Assembly (NCBI GenBank): GCA_022712315.1
Contig: JALAGS010000124.1
Span: 1 to 45,235, forward strand
Length of the DNA: 45,235 nucleotides
Direction: 5' to 3'
From: Sphingobacterium sp.
GTDB lineage: Bacteria; Bacteroidota; Bacteroidia; Sphingobacteriales; Sphingobacteriaceae
Below, piece by piece: positions 8,109 to 15,837 of the stretch (position 1 is the stretch's first letter; every line of letters starts with the position of its first letter). The notes below the pieces were generated by a model. That model was not told the origin of the DNA, ran no database searches, and saw only the letters and a program-made list of their open reading frames with translations. A program made the translations under genes and the position numbers.

Positions 8109-8818
8109 ATATTGGAAATTATCCATTGGTAACGAAAAGCCCATTTCCATTGGATGGTATAACTTTTTAATTGCAATGTTTTTGAGAATTGTTCTAACTC
8201 ATATTTTTTAAACCCTCGCAGTATGGAAATAAGCCCATCCGCCCTTGTCATTTTATTTAACCTAAAAAAAGTACCTACGGCTTGAAAAAGAAGATAGGCA
8301 ACTTTGCTCCTTTGCAGGTCGTTGATGACGATTCCCAAATTTGAAATTTTGACGAGACTTTCTATTAATTCTATAATTTTTTTATTATCAAAATGATGAA
8401 TGGTCAGCGTACACAAAGCAATATCATAACTATTATTTTTAAAGTCTGTGTCGAATATATCTGCACACAAATAGGATACATTACTGTAATCTTTTGACAG
8501 AGACTGCGCATAATTTACCGTGTATTGATTGGCATCTATCCCCAATAGATTCAGATTGATCTTATTTTTATTGCCATAATCACTCAGCATGCGAAGCATG
8601 TCTCCATTACCGCATCCGATATCAATAATTGAAATTGACTTGCTCTTATCGGCACCAGAAAGAAGTTTCTTGACTCCATCCAAGGTGATGCTATTTCCAC
8701 CTAAAGACTGGTTGATCTTTGAAATCCGATCCAATGTGAAACGAAGTTCTTCACCAGCAAGCAGGAAATCATCCATGATCTCAGTCTCCCCTGTTCTATG
8801 TTTCGTGTTTATAGGCAT
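8105..8818 (-). CDS. Class I SAM-dependent methyltransferase
   Basis: The 237-residue protein has the S-adenosylmethionine-binding motif I DIGCGNG at 66-72, an acidic residue at the end of the second strand (LLGIDAN) and a LCTLTIHHF motif IV/post region. This is a standard class I (UbiE-like) small-molecule methyltransferase. Within the operon it probably methylates the product of the type III polyketide synthase, on oxygen or on a ring carbon. Start at ATG 8818 overlaps the oxidoreductase stop by 10 bases; ATG 8776 (MDDFLLAGEEL) is a second possible start. A similar trio of type III PKS, methyltransferase and flavoprotein is known from the srsABC phenolic-lipid operon of Streptomyces griseus, although the methyltransferase family there is different. 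Confidence 0.9.
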   Translation of the reverse strand: MPINTKHRTGETEIMDDFLLAGEELRFTLDRISKINQSLGGNSITLDGVKKLLSGADKSKSISIIDIGCGNGDMLRMLSDYGNKNKINLNLLGIDANQYTVNYAQSLSKDYSNVSYLCADIFDTDFKNNSYDIALCTLTIHHFDNKKIIELIESLVKISNLGIVINDLQRSKVAYLLFQAVGTFFRLNKMTRADGLISILRGFKKYELEQFSKTLQLKSYTIQWKWAFRYQWIISNI

Positions 8819-9942
8819 TTTATTGTGTTTGCATTTCCATGAGTTTGTTTGATAATCCAGATCAAAATTTTCGGAAAAAGGGCACCGATCTTCATCAGTA
8901 TTGCCGCGCCAAATTCATAACGTAATATACTGGACAGCATCCGCCCGAATAATAAGCGCCTTCCAAAAGCTTGTTTCCAGCGATTGACATACATTACTTC
9001 CAATTGTCGACGGGATTCAATTTTACGGCTACAGTAATCCAAAATAAGTTCCGAAGCTAACTTTGCACTATGTATCGCCATAGCCATTCCATTTCCACAG
9101 AACGGATGGATAAGGCCAGCTGTATCGCCAACCATCAGGATGTGGTTTTCCACCGCATATTTTTTATCAAAAGAAAATTGACTTATCGTAATCGGTTTAT
9201 CAAAAAGCATCGTGCTCTTTTCAAAAAAACACTTTAGATAACTATTTTTAGACATCATGTACTTTTGATACGCTTCGATGTTCCTATATTTCTTAAACGT
9301 TTTTACATCGGCCAAATAACAGACATTTATCTTGTTATCTTCAACTTTGGAAATGCCACAGTAGCCACCTTCAAAGTTATGTAAGGCGATGAGGTTGTCA
9401 GGAAAATCTCCAGAATAATGAGCTTTTACGGCCATCCAGACGGAAGGTCTCTTCATGAAATCCCGTGACAACAATTGATCGATATTACTGCGTTTGCCAT
9501 AAGCTCCCAATACAATCTTTGCGTTCAACTTCTGCCCCTGAAACGAAACAGCAAATGTATCATCGCTGAAGGAAATTCCCGTGACAGTTGCAATTACGAT
9601 TGTACAGCCACTATCTTTTGCCTTTTTATAGAGCAATTCATCCAAGGAATAGCGACTTACACCAATGCCACCCAATGGTAACCTGATCTTGTTGGATTGT
9701 CCATGCTGTTTCGTATATTGTAATTCTTCAAGATGTGTGGCGCGCAAAGCATTCGCGTCCACCTTAAGCCAATCCAAATAGGGTAAAATCTCATTGGAGA
9801 GGTATTCCCCGCAAACTTTATGACGCGGGTAATCATGTTTTTCGATTAATGTTACCTTCAATCCCTGTTTGGACAAATGCAATGCACTTGTGAGTCCAGC
9901 TAAACCGCCACCTATTATAATCACATCAGGATTTATTTCCAT
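8809..9942 (-). CDS. FAD-dependent oxidoreductase, geranylgeranyl reductase / aromatic hydroxylase-like
   Basis: The 377-residue flavoprotein begins with a dinucleotide-binding fold, GGGLAG at 11-16 with the acidic strand end E34, then the PRHKVCGE motif (39-46) typical of the geranylgeranyl reductase branch, and VGDTAGLIHPFCGNG at 271-285, the second FAD-contacting motif. These features place it in the p-hydroxybenzoate hydroxylase superfamily, whose members either hydroxylate aromatics or reduce double bonds in lipids. It is the first gene of the polyketide operon. Ring hydroxylation leading to a quinone, or saturation of a side chain, are both plausible. It lacks a recognisable WxWxIP motif, so it is unlikely to be a flavin halogenase. 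Confidence 0.88.
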   Translation of the reverse strand: MEINPDVIIIGGGLAGLTSALHLSKQGLKVTLIEKHDYPRHKVCGEYLSNEILPYLDWLKVDANALRATHLEELQYTKQHGQSNKIRLPLGGIGVSRYSLDELLYKKAKDSGCTIVIATVTGISFSDDTFAVSFQGQKLNAKIVLGAYGKRSNIDQLLSRDFMKRPSVWMAVKAHYSGDFPDNLIALHNFEGGYCGISKVEDNKINVCYLADVKTFKKYRNIEAYQKYMMSKNSYLKCFFEKSTMLFDKPITISQFSFDKKYAVENHILMVGDTAGLIHPFCGNGMAMAIHSAKLASELILDYCSRKIESRRQLEVMYVNRWKQAFGRRLLFGRMLSSILRYEFGAAILMKIGALFPKILIWIIKQTHGNANTIKCL

Positions 9943-9945
9943 ACC

Positions 9946-9957
9946 AGCAAATTTGCT
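9946..9957. promoter_or_regulatory. 12-bp perfect palindrome just upstream of the polyketide operon start
   Basis: AGCAAATTTGCT is a perfect palindrome whose near edge lies three bases from the ATG of the first operon gene (FAD oxidoreductase, ATG 9942-9940). It could be a regulator site or a small hairpin affecting translation. Chance occurrence in AT-rich DNA is possible. Confidence 0.25.
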
Positions 9958-10094
9958 CCGCGTTAGTAATCTTCAAAATATTGTTGGGAAACATCGCACA
10001 GGCCATAATTGATGGGCTGCTTTCTACAAGTCTTTCTGATAACAGATCTTACTGAGAAATAGTTTTGTCCTCCTCATAAAATAAAAAAGACGCA

Positions 10095-11750
10095 TTACAA
10101 AGTTTCTCGATCCTTTTGTGCTTGATCCATAAATAGCTTATCAAGAAAAAGATATCGGTCTCGAAACTCCTCAGGAGATGTTTTCGCATCGACATTTAAA
10201 TTAAGAATGTTCATGCGTTTATCTTTGCCCAGTGTTTTCGGCCATTGGGAAAGCCCCTTTCCATTTGGATCACCTGTCTTAATGAAATTGACAAAATAAT
10301 TCTGCCCCAGTCTTGATGCCCTATAATCATCATCTGTCCAGGCAAAAACATCGTTACTTCTAAGATTGCCCAATAAATATTCGATATCACTGGCATGGAA
10401 AGCACCTGGTAGAGGCTCCGGCATTTTCTCTTTGGGCTGTTTTTGAGATTTTTTGCTAATTCCACCCGCAAGTCCAGTCTGTACATCGCTATACGCAGGC
10501 TGCATGGCTGGCCGTGGTTTACTGAATATATAGACAAATACAGGCTGACCACTATTTTTCCGTTGCAAATCGAGCCATTTCCACGTACTATAGACTATAA
10601 AATTATCACTGGCCAATGCTGTAGACGATCGAATGACTTCCATCTCCGTTTTTCCGGGATATAATTTCAGAACTTCATCGGCTTTAGCTCCATATTGCGT
10701 TCTGACCAACTTTTCATAATTCTCCGGAGAGGGGTAAGATTTTCCCATATAGGCCGTATATGGCGCTTCCGTGGAAGTCCAGCCTGCGAGTAGAGGCACT
10801 TTAGACTGTTCGCCAGCTTCAAAAATCGCAAGCGGAGATTTCGGCAAGAAATACCCGTCAACGATCAACCGGGTAGTGAATGCCTCAGGCTCACTTGCTT
10901 GATCAAGAAGTTCAGATGCAGGTATCTCACGCAGTTTATCAAGCTCTTTGGCATTTACACGATCTGCAAATCTAATCCCCTGCTGTTCTTGCTCCGCAAG
11001 AGAAATAGTGCCATATCTCAAGTTAAAGACACTTCCACTTTGACCAATAGCACGCTTAAACAATCCTTTGGATAACGGACTGGCCATCTGTGCGGAGACG
11101 GACATACTACCTGCCGACTCCCCTCCAATGGTGACCGCATCAGGATCTCCGCCAAATGCAGCAATATTTTTTTTAACCCACAACAAGGCAGCATGCTGGT
11201 CCAAAAGTCCATAGTTTCCGGATGCATGGTGAGGAGATTCTTTGGTTAATGCCGGATGTGCAAAGAAGCCAAAAATACCAAGGCGATAATTAACTGTAAC
11301 AACGATAAGTCTCTCTTTTGCAAAACTTTCCCCATCGTAACGGTTTTCCGATCCATCACCAGCATTGAAGCCTCCACCATAAAAATAAACCAAAACAGGA
11401 AGTTTACTAGCAGATCCGGCTGTCTGGGGACGCCACACATTCAGATAGAGACAATCTTCACTGATTCCGGGCGAACGAAATCTCATATCTCCATAGATGG
11501 GCTTTTGCATAGGGGAGCTGCCAAAATGATCTGCTTTACGAATACCGCTCCAAGGCACCACTGCTTGCGGTTCTTTCCATCTCAGATCACCAACAGGTGG
11601 CTTTGCAAATGGAATCCCTCGAAAAGATTGCACTCCGCTTGACAGAGTAATCCCTTCCAATATCCCCGCTTCAACCTTCACCTGAGGTGCTTGTGCAAAG
11701 ACACATGATGCAATAAAAAAAACGATAGTAGTAAAAAAGATCTTTTTCAT
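10095..11750 (-). CDS. Secreted type B carboxylesterase
   Basis: A 551-residue carboxylesterase/lipase family protein with signal peptide (MKKIFF...VFAQ, about 1-20). Family landmarks in order are FRGIPFAKPPVGDLRW (43-58), EDCLYLNVW (98-106), the oxyanion loop YGGGF (124-128), VNYRLGIFGFF (153-163) and the nucleophile elbow GGESAG with Ser212. A late FHASDIEYLLGN provides the probable catalytic His. It hydrolyses carboxylic esters of unknown identity outside the inner membrane. The sequence I-A-S-C16 also fits a lipobox, so lipid anchoring is possible, although cleavage after the AQ is at least as likely. It lies 152 bases upstream of the polyketide operon on the same strand with no clear terminator between, so read-through is possible. 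Confidence 0.92.
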   Translation of the reverse strand: MKKIFFTTIVFFIASCVFAQAPQVKVEAGILEGITLSSGVQSFRGIPFAKPPVGDLRWKEPQAVVPWSGIRKADHFGSSPMQKPIYGDMRFRSPGISEDCLYLNVWRPQTAGSASKLPVLVYFYGGGFNAGDGSENRYDGESFAKERLIVVTVNYRLGIFGFFAHPALTKESPHHASGNYGLLDQHAALLWVKKNIAAFGGDPDAVTIGGESAGSMSVSAQMASPLSKGLFKRAIGQSGSVFNLRYGTISLAEQEQQGIRFADRVNAKELDKLREIPASELLDQASEPEAFTTRLIVDGYFLPKSPLAIFEAGEQSKVPLLAGWTSTEAPYTAYMGKSYPSPENYEKLVRTQYGAKADEVLKLYPGKTEMEVIRSSTALASDNFIVYSTWKWLDLQRKNSGQPVFVYIFSKPRPAMQPAYSDVQTGLAGGISKKSQKQPKEKMPEPLPGAFHASDIEYLLGNLRSNDVFAWTDDDYRASRLGQNYFVNFIKTGDPNGKGLSQWPKTLGKDKRMNILNLNVDAKTSPEEFRDRYLFLDKLFMDQAQKDRETL

Positions 11751-11888
11751 AATGAGGGTCTTTTAATTCTATTTTATTCTTCTTTCAGTTAAAATACTAA
11801 ATAAAATCTATAGAACGACGGCCGGCGCATTTTTTATAGCAGAAAATAAGATCAATCACTAGACAACATAAATGAAACACTCCGATAC

Positions 11889-12521
11889 CTAATTGGTAAA
11901 CCAGACAAAAAGTAAAATAAGCCATTGCGCAACGATACATATCCAAAACGGTCTGCTACTTGGTGCCGTCAGTATTTCGAGTACTTGAATAAATTTTGAC
12001 TTTAAAATAGTATAGAAGCTCTCGTTGTGATCCAAATCAAGGGTCTCAAACTTCACTTTATTCAAACCAAAAACAAGAATCCGCTTGACCAAGGGATTCT
12101 CTATCTGGGTATTTTTCACGTCGTTGATCAATTTAAGTTTCGCGAATGTGTAATCTGCGACATTTTGTATTACATCGGGTTGATTCGATTGAAAAATCAA
12201 TAAAACCTTATCAAAGGCTGGAAGGATAAGGTCATCCTGCCTTTCTTCAACAACGATGCTCGCAATCTTTGAAAATACATATCTGTTACTAAAAAGAAAG
12301 AGCAATACGGGTAACAAAATCAATCCCATTAACCAAAAAAATTTGCCAGCGGCTTGCGCGTGGCTGATCATTGAAAAAAAAGCATGATGGCTATTCTTAA
12401 ATAGAAAACTCCCTACTATGAGATATAATAAAGTGGAAACAATGGCTACTAGATAATACTTGATTAAAGTCTTCGTCCCCAGTATACCCAATTTTTTTAA
12501 ATAAGATAATTGTGTTTTCAT
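11889..12521 (-). CDS. Unrecognised integral membrane protein
   Basis: I recognise no family. The 210 residues contain three hydrophobic segments, at about 20-42, 62-80 and 190-208, so the middle 110 residues form one loop domain on one side of the membrane. That loop is rich in Lys and Asp and predicted helical (DDLILPAFDKVLLIF, DVIQNVADYTFAKLKLI). Start at ATG 12521. Downstream is the carboxylesterase on the same strand (138 bases away), and upstream is the divergent ArsR operon. No signature for a transporter, protease or sensor is visible. Confidence 0.72.
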   Translation of the reverse strand: MKTQLSYLKKLGILGTKTLIKYYLVAIVSTLLYLIVGSFLFKNSHHAFFSMISHAQAAGKFFWLMGLILLPVLLFLFSNRYVFSKIASIVVEERQDDLILPAFDKVLLIFQSNQPDVIQNVADYTFAKLKLINDVKNTQIENPLVKRILVFGLNKVKFETLDLDHNESFYTILKSKFIQVLEILTAPSSRPFWICIVAQWLILLFVWFTN

Positions 12522-12686
12522 TATGTTGAAGTTAATTACCCTAATTTAGAATTATTCCCCAGAAATTGATCCATAGGATTAATTCACGTTCAGTTTTATT
12601 TTAAATTCGCTGCGGAAGAATTTTTATTCGTCGACCTTTTTACATACGGACTATAAGCGCTCGATGAATATTTAAAAAAATATTGT

Positions 12687-12728
12687 GTAGTTAAATAACT
12701 ACACGTATATTAGTAGTCAAATGACTTC
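12687..12728. promoter_or_regulatory. Two related palindromic sites, probable ArsR-type operators
   Basis: GTAGTTAAATAACTAC (12687-12702) is the core of a longer palindrome with 9-base arms (12685-12704). A second copy with the same layout, GTAGTCAAATGACTTC, lies at 12713-12728, 26 bases further on and ending three bases before the ArsR start codon. Both have an AA centre. Placement directly in front of an ArsR-family gene suggests autoregulation, with sites about two and a half helical turns apart. Confidence 0.6.
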
Positions 12729-12731
12729 ACT

Positions 12732-13052
12732 ATGAATTTAAGACGAGATGTATTCCAGGCTATAGCGGACCCTACCAGAAGAGCGATCTTGCTTCTTTTA
12801 GCATCCCAGGCGATGACTGCAGGGGCTATCGCAGCCAATTTTAATACAGCAAGACCTACGGTTTCAAAACATCTGCAGATATTGACAGAATGTGAATTAT
12901 TAAAATCCCAGCAAAATGGACGCGAGATATACTATCAGCTTAACCCGCCAAAGATGAAAGAAATAGCCGATTTTATCGAGCCATTCCGCCAGATGTGGGA
13001 TGACAGATTCAATAAATTGGAAGCTATTATGAAAAACTACAAGAACAAATAA
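12732..13052 (+). CDS. ArsR-family winged-helix transcriptional regulator
   Basis: The 106-residue protein is a minimal winged helix of the ArsR/SmtB type. It opens with [19 protein letters not shown] (8-26), continues with a recognition helix in [20 protein letters not shown] (38-57) and a wing in [13 protein letters not shown]. No cysteine cluster for metal binding is visible, so it probably belongs to the non-metal branch that is commonly paired with AHSA1/SRPBCC genes, as here: the next gene starts one base after its stop. Two palindromes directly upstream are likely its own operators. Confidence 0.92.
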   Translation: MNLRRDVFQAIADPTRRAILLLLASQAMTAGAIAANFNTARPTVSKHLQILTECELLKSQQNGREIYYQLNPPKMKEIADFIEPFRQMWDDRFNKLEAIMKNYKNK

Positions 13053-13053
13053 G

Positions 13054-13518
13054 ATGGAAGTAAAAACCAATGTTCAGGCCCCAGACAATAAACAGGAAAT
13101 AATGATCACAAGGGAATTCGATTTACCTTTGGAGCTCCTCTTCAAAGCTTATGAGGATCCCGAAATTTTCGAACAGTGGATGGAAACCAAAGTGTTAAAA
13201 TTAGAAAATAGAAAGCATGGCTCTTATGCATTCGAAACATCTCACCATGGTACTGTTATGTTCAGCGCAAATGGAACGATACATGAATTTCTGCCGAATC
13301 AACGCATTACCAGAACTTTCGAAATGGAGAACACCCCATTTCCCGTGCAATTGGAATATCTAACTTTTGAAAAAATAAATGAAGAGCGGAGCAGGCTGCA
13401 AATACAGATCGTATTTCAGTCGGTAGAATTTCGTAACCAGCTCTTACAGATGCCCTTCGCACAAGGCATTAATATGGCTCACAACAGATTGCAGGAAATC
13501 GTTTCTAAACTTACTTAA
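13054..13518 (+). CDS. SRPBCC / AHSA1 domain protein
   Basis: A 154-residue protein of the START-like SRPBCC fold, AHSA1 (activator of Hsp90 ATPase homologue) branch. Typical elements are the opening ITREFDLPLELLFKAYEDPE (18-37), the conserved EQWMETK turn, the central beta-strands ending in RITRTFEMENTP, and the C-terminal long helix (residues 130-152). Members bind hydrophobic ligands in a deep cavity; the ligand here is unknown. It is translationally adjacent to an ArsR regulator (1-base gap) and a YdeI-like gene (10-base gap), an arrangement seen in many bacteria. Its expression is probably controlled by that ArsR. Confidence 0.9.
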   Translation: MEVKTNVQAPDNKQEIMITREFDLPLELLFKAYEDPEIFEQWMETKVLKLENRKHGSYAFETSHHGTVMFSANGTIHEFLPNQRITRTFEMENTPFPVQLEYLTFEKINEERSRLQIQIVFQSVEFRNQLLQMPFAQGINMAHNRLQEIVSKLT

Positions 13519-13528
13519 ACCGCGTCTT

Positions 13529-14110
13529 ATGAACTTAAAAGCAGAACATTTTTTCGAAAATGCAAAAAAATGGAAGGAAGAATTCAATCTGTTAAGGGAA
13601 ATTGTCCGTGACAACAAAACACTGCAAGAGGATTATAAATGGATGCACCCTTGTTATACTTTTGAAGGTAAAAATGTCGTACTAATACACGGGTTTAAAG
13701 AATACTGTGCGCTGTTATTCCACAAAGGCGCATTATTAAAAGATCCAAAAAATATGCTGATCCAACAGACCGAAAATGTTCAATCAGCTAGACAGATACG
13801 GTTCACAAATAGCGAACAAATTGAAGCGTCAAAAGACGCTATAGCGGAATATATCCGTGAAGCGATTGAGATTGAAAAATCAGGCAAAAAAGTAGAAATG
13901 CGAAAAACTGCAGACTATCCGGTACCAGAAGAATTTACGCGTGCTCTGCAGGAGGACCCGTTACTTCAGGCTGCCTTTCAATCATTGACTCCTGGCCGGC
14001 AAAAAGCTTATCTTTTCTACTTTAATCAGGCAAAGCAAGTTAAAACACGTGAGGCTAGAATCGAAAAATATTACCAGCATATCCTAGATGGAAAAGGTAT
14101 CGATGACTAA
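13529..14110 (+). CDS. YdeI/OmpD-associated family protein with DUF1801-like N-terminal domain
   Basis: The 193-residue protein has two parts. Residues 1-120 match the DUF1801/YdhG-like fold, with the segment KWMHPCYTFEGKNVVLIHGF (32-51) and a pocket-lining FHKGALL. Residues 125-190 match the YdeI/OmpD-associated tail: PVPEEFTRALQEDP, followed by LTPGRQKAYLFYFNQAK and a basic helix. The family's biochemical role is not established. It is the third gene of the ArsR-AHSA1 operon and probably shares its control. A second, more divergent YdeI-like protein is encoded at 37671-38261. Confidence 0.85.
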   Translation: MNLKAEHFFENAKKWKEEFNLLREIVRDNKTLQEDYKWMHPCYTFEGKNVVLIHGFKEYCALLFHKGALLKDPKNMLIQQTENVQSARQIRFTNSEQIEASKDAIAEYIREAIEIEKSGKKVEMRKTADYPVPEEFTRALQEDPLLQAAFQSLTPGRQKAYLFYFNQAKQVKTREARIEKYYQHILDGKGIDD

Positions 14111-14135
14111 CATATTTATTACAGTTTATACGATA

Positions 14136-14143
14136 TATATTTG
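14136..14143 (+). promoter_or_regulatory. Candidate -7 box (TATATTTG) for the sulfatase genes
   Basis: TATATTTG fits the Bacteroidota -7 consensus TAnnTTTG. A weak -33 element, TTTA at 14115-14118, sits 17 bases upstream. It would give a leader of about 110 bases in front of the first sulfatase gene. Confidence 0.35.
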
Positions 14144-14261
14144 TCGATAAAGAGTAGATTTGTCTAAATCAAAATAGACAGAACTAAACTAGGACGAACG
14201 AAACATCTATCGAAACTATTCAACGTAGACAGTTCGTCATCTATTATATAGCTGAATTTAC

Positions 14262-15824
14262 ATGAATAAAAAATTGTTATTGCTCATCTGCTGCGGCTTA
14301 CTGCCAATCATTTCACAGGCTCAGAAAAAAAATATTGCAGCTAGACGTCCGAATATCGTTTTCATCCTTACAGACGATTTTACGGCCCAAGCTTGGGGAG
14401 TTTATGGCGGGATCTTAAAGGATGTTGTCAAGAATCCCAACATTGAAACATTGACGAGTCAAGGCGCTGTACTCACTAATACATTTTGCACCAATTCGAT
14501 CTGTACGCCTAGCCGCGCAAGCATACTCACAGGACAATACAGTAACAAAAACCAAGTCTACACACTTGAAGACGCACTGGATCCCGATAAAGAAAATATC
14601 GCAAAAGATCTCCAAAATTCAGGCTACCAAACTGCTGTTTTTGGAAAATGGCATCTGAAAAAAAAACCAAGTGGATTTGACGATTTTAAAGTCCTCCCTG
14701 GCCATGGTGTCTATCATAATCCGACTTATCTCTCCAAAGATAACTGGAATGATAAAGAAGAAGCGGGAACACCTTATCAAGGCTACGTGGATGATATCAC
14801 AACAGAATTGAGTCTCGACTGGATAAAATCGCGCAATCCTGACAAGCCATTCTTTCTGATGTGTCATTATAAAGCTACACATGAGCCTTTTGATTTTGCC
14901 GATAGATTCAAAGACTACTATAAAGATGTTGAGTTTCCTTACCCACCGACCTTTTTGGATTCAGGTGCCGTTACTACGGGGCGTTCTTTTGAAGGCCAGC
15001 CATTGGAGGAACTTGGTCATCGTTATGAGCAAGCTTCTGTAGGCCCTTTTTGGACATCCTACCCTGAGCTACCATTCTCCACAAAGGGGATGGCCCCCTT
15101 GGAAGCCCGCAAAAAGATATATCAAAAATTCATCAAAGATTATCTACGTTGTGTCGCCGGAATCGATGATAATTTAGGAAAGATTATGCGTTATCTTAAA
15201 GCGGCAGATTTAGATGAAAATACCGTCGTCATTTTAGCTTCCGATCAAGGATATTTTCTGGGTGAGCATAATTTTATGGATAAGCGCTTAATGTACGAAG
15301 AGTCATTGCGCATGCCTTTCGTCATCAGCTATCCAAAAGAAATCAAAGCCGGAAGTAAATTAGACGACATGATTCTAAATATCGATTTCGCAGCGCTGTT
15401 TGCAGACTACGCCGGCATCAAAAAACCAGCTTACATCCAAGGCAAAAGCTTTCGGAATAACCTTAGAGGAAATACACCCAAAGACTGGCGGTCCGCCATG
15501 TATTACCGCTACTGGCAGCATGCACCAATACGCCCTGCCCATCTTGGAGTCCGTAACGAACGCTACAAACTAATCTATTTTTATGGGCAGCCATTAGAAA
15601 TGACTGGCAGCGATTCAAAAACAACAGCAGCAGCATGGGAATTCTATGATTTACAGGAAGATCCCATGGAAACGCACAATGCTATTCTGGACAAAAAATA
15701 TGTCAAAGAAATTGCTAGGTTAAAGAAAGAACTGACCAAACTTAAAGCTGAAGCGGGCGACGATGATCAGACAAGACCGGCTTTTCAGCAACTACTCAAA
15801 AAGGAAGATTTAATTGACAAATAA
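14262..15824 (+). CDS. Secreted sulfatase (family S1), formylglycine motif CTPSR
   Basis: The 520-residue protein has a signal peptide (about 1-21, ending SQAQ) and the alkaline-phosphatase-superfamily sulfatase fold. NIVFILTDD (31-39) supplies the first metal-binding aspartates, and Cys81-T-P-S-R is the classic CxPxR motif whose cysteine is converted to formylglycine by a separate maturase. GKWHLKKKP and a later ASDQG metal-binding segment are also present. It cleaves sulfate esters, probably from a glycan, in the periplasm. The second sulfatase gene follows after 13 bases, so the two are co-transcribed. No maturase or glycoside hydrolase is nearby in the window. Confidence 0.92.
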   Translation: MNKKLLLLICCGLLPIISQAQKKNIAARRPNIVFILTDDFTAQAWGVYGGILKDVVKNPNIETLTSQGAVLTNTFCTNSICTPSRASILTGQYSNKNQVYTLEDALDPDKENIAKDLQNSGYQTAVFGKWHLKKKPSGFDDFKVLPGHGVYHNPTYLSKDNWNDKEEAGTPYQGYVDDITTELSLDWIKSRNPDKPFFLMCHYKATHEPFDFADRFKDYYKDVEFPYPPTFLDSGAVTTGRSFEGQPLEELGHRYEQASVGPFWTSYPELPFSTKGMAPLEARKKIYQKFIKDYLRCVAGIDDNLGKIMRYLKAADLDENTVVILASDQGYFLGEHNFMDKRLMYEESLRMPFVISYPKEIKAGSKLDDMILNIDFAALFADYAGIKKPAYIQGKSFRNNLRGNTPKDWRSAMYYRYWQHAPIRPAHLGVRNERYKLIYFYGQPLEMTGSDSKTTAAAWEFYDLQEDPMETHNAILDKKYVKEIARLKKELTKLKAEAGDDDQTRPAFQQLLKKEDLIDK

Positions 15825-15837
15825 TTAAAAGAAAGCA

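Noticed and set aside
8809..9942. Flavin-dependent halogenase
   Set aside because: No WxWxIP motif is seen; PRHKVCGE and overall layout fit the geranylgeranyl reductase/hydroxylase branch better.
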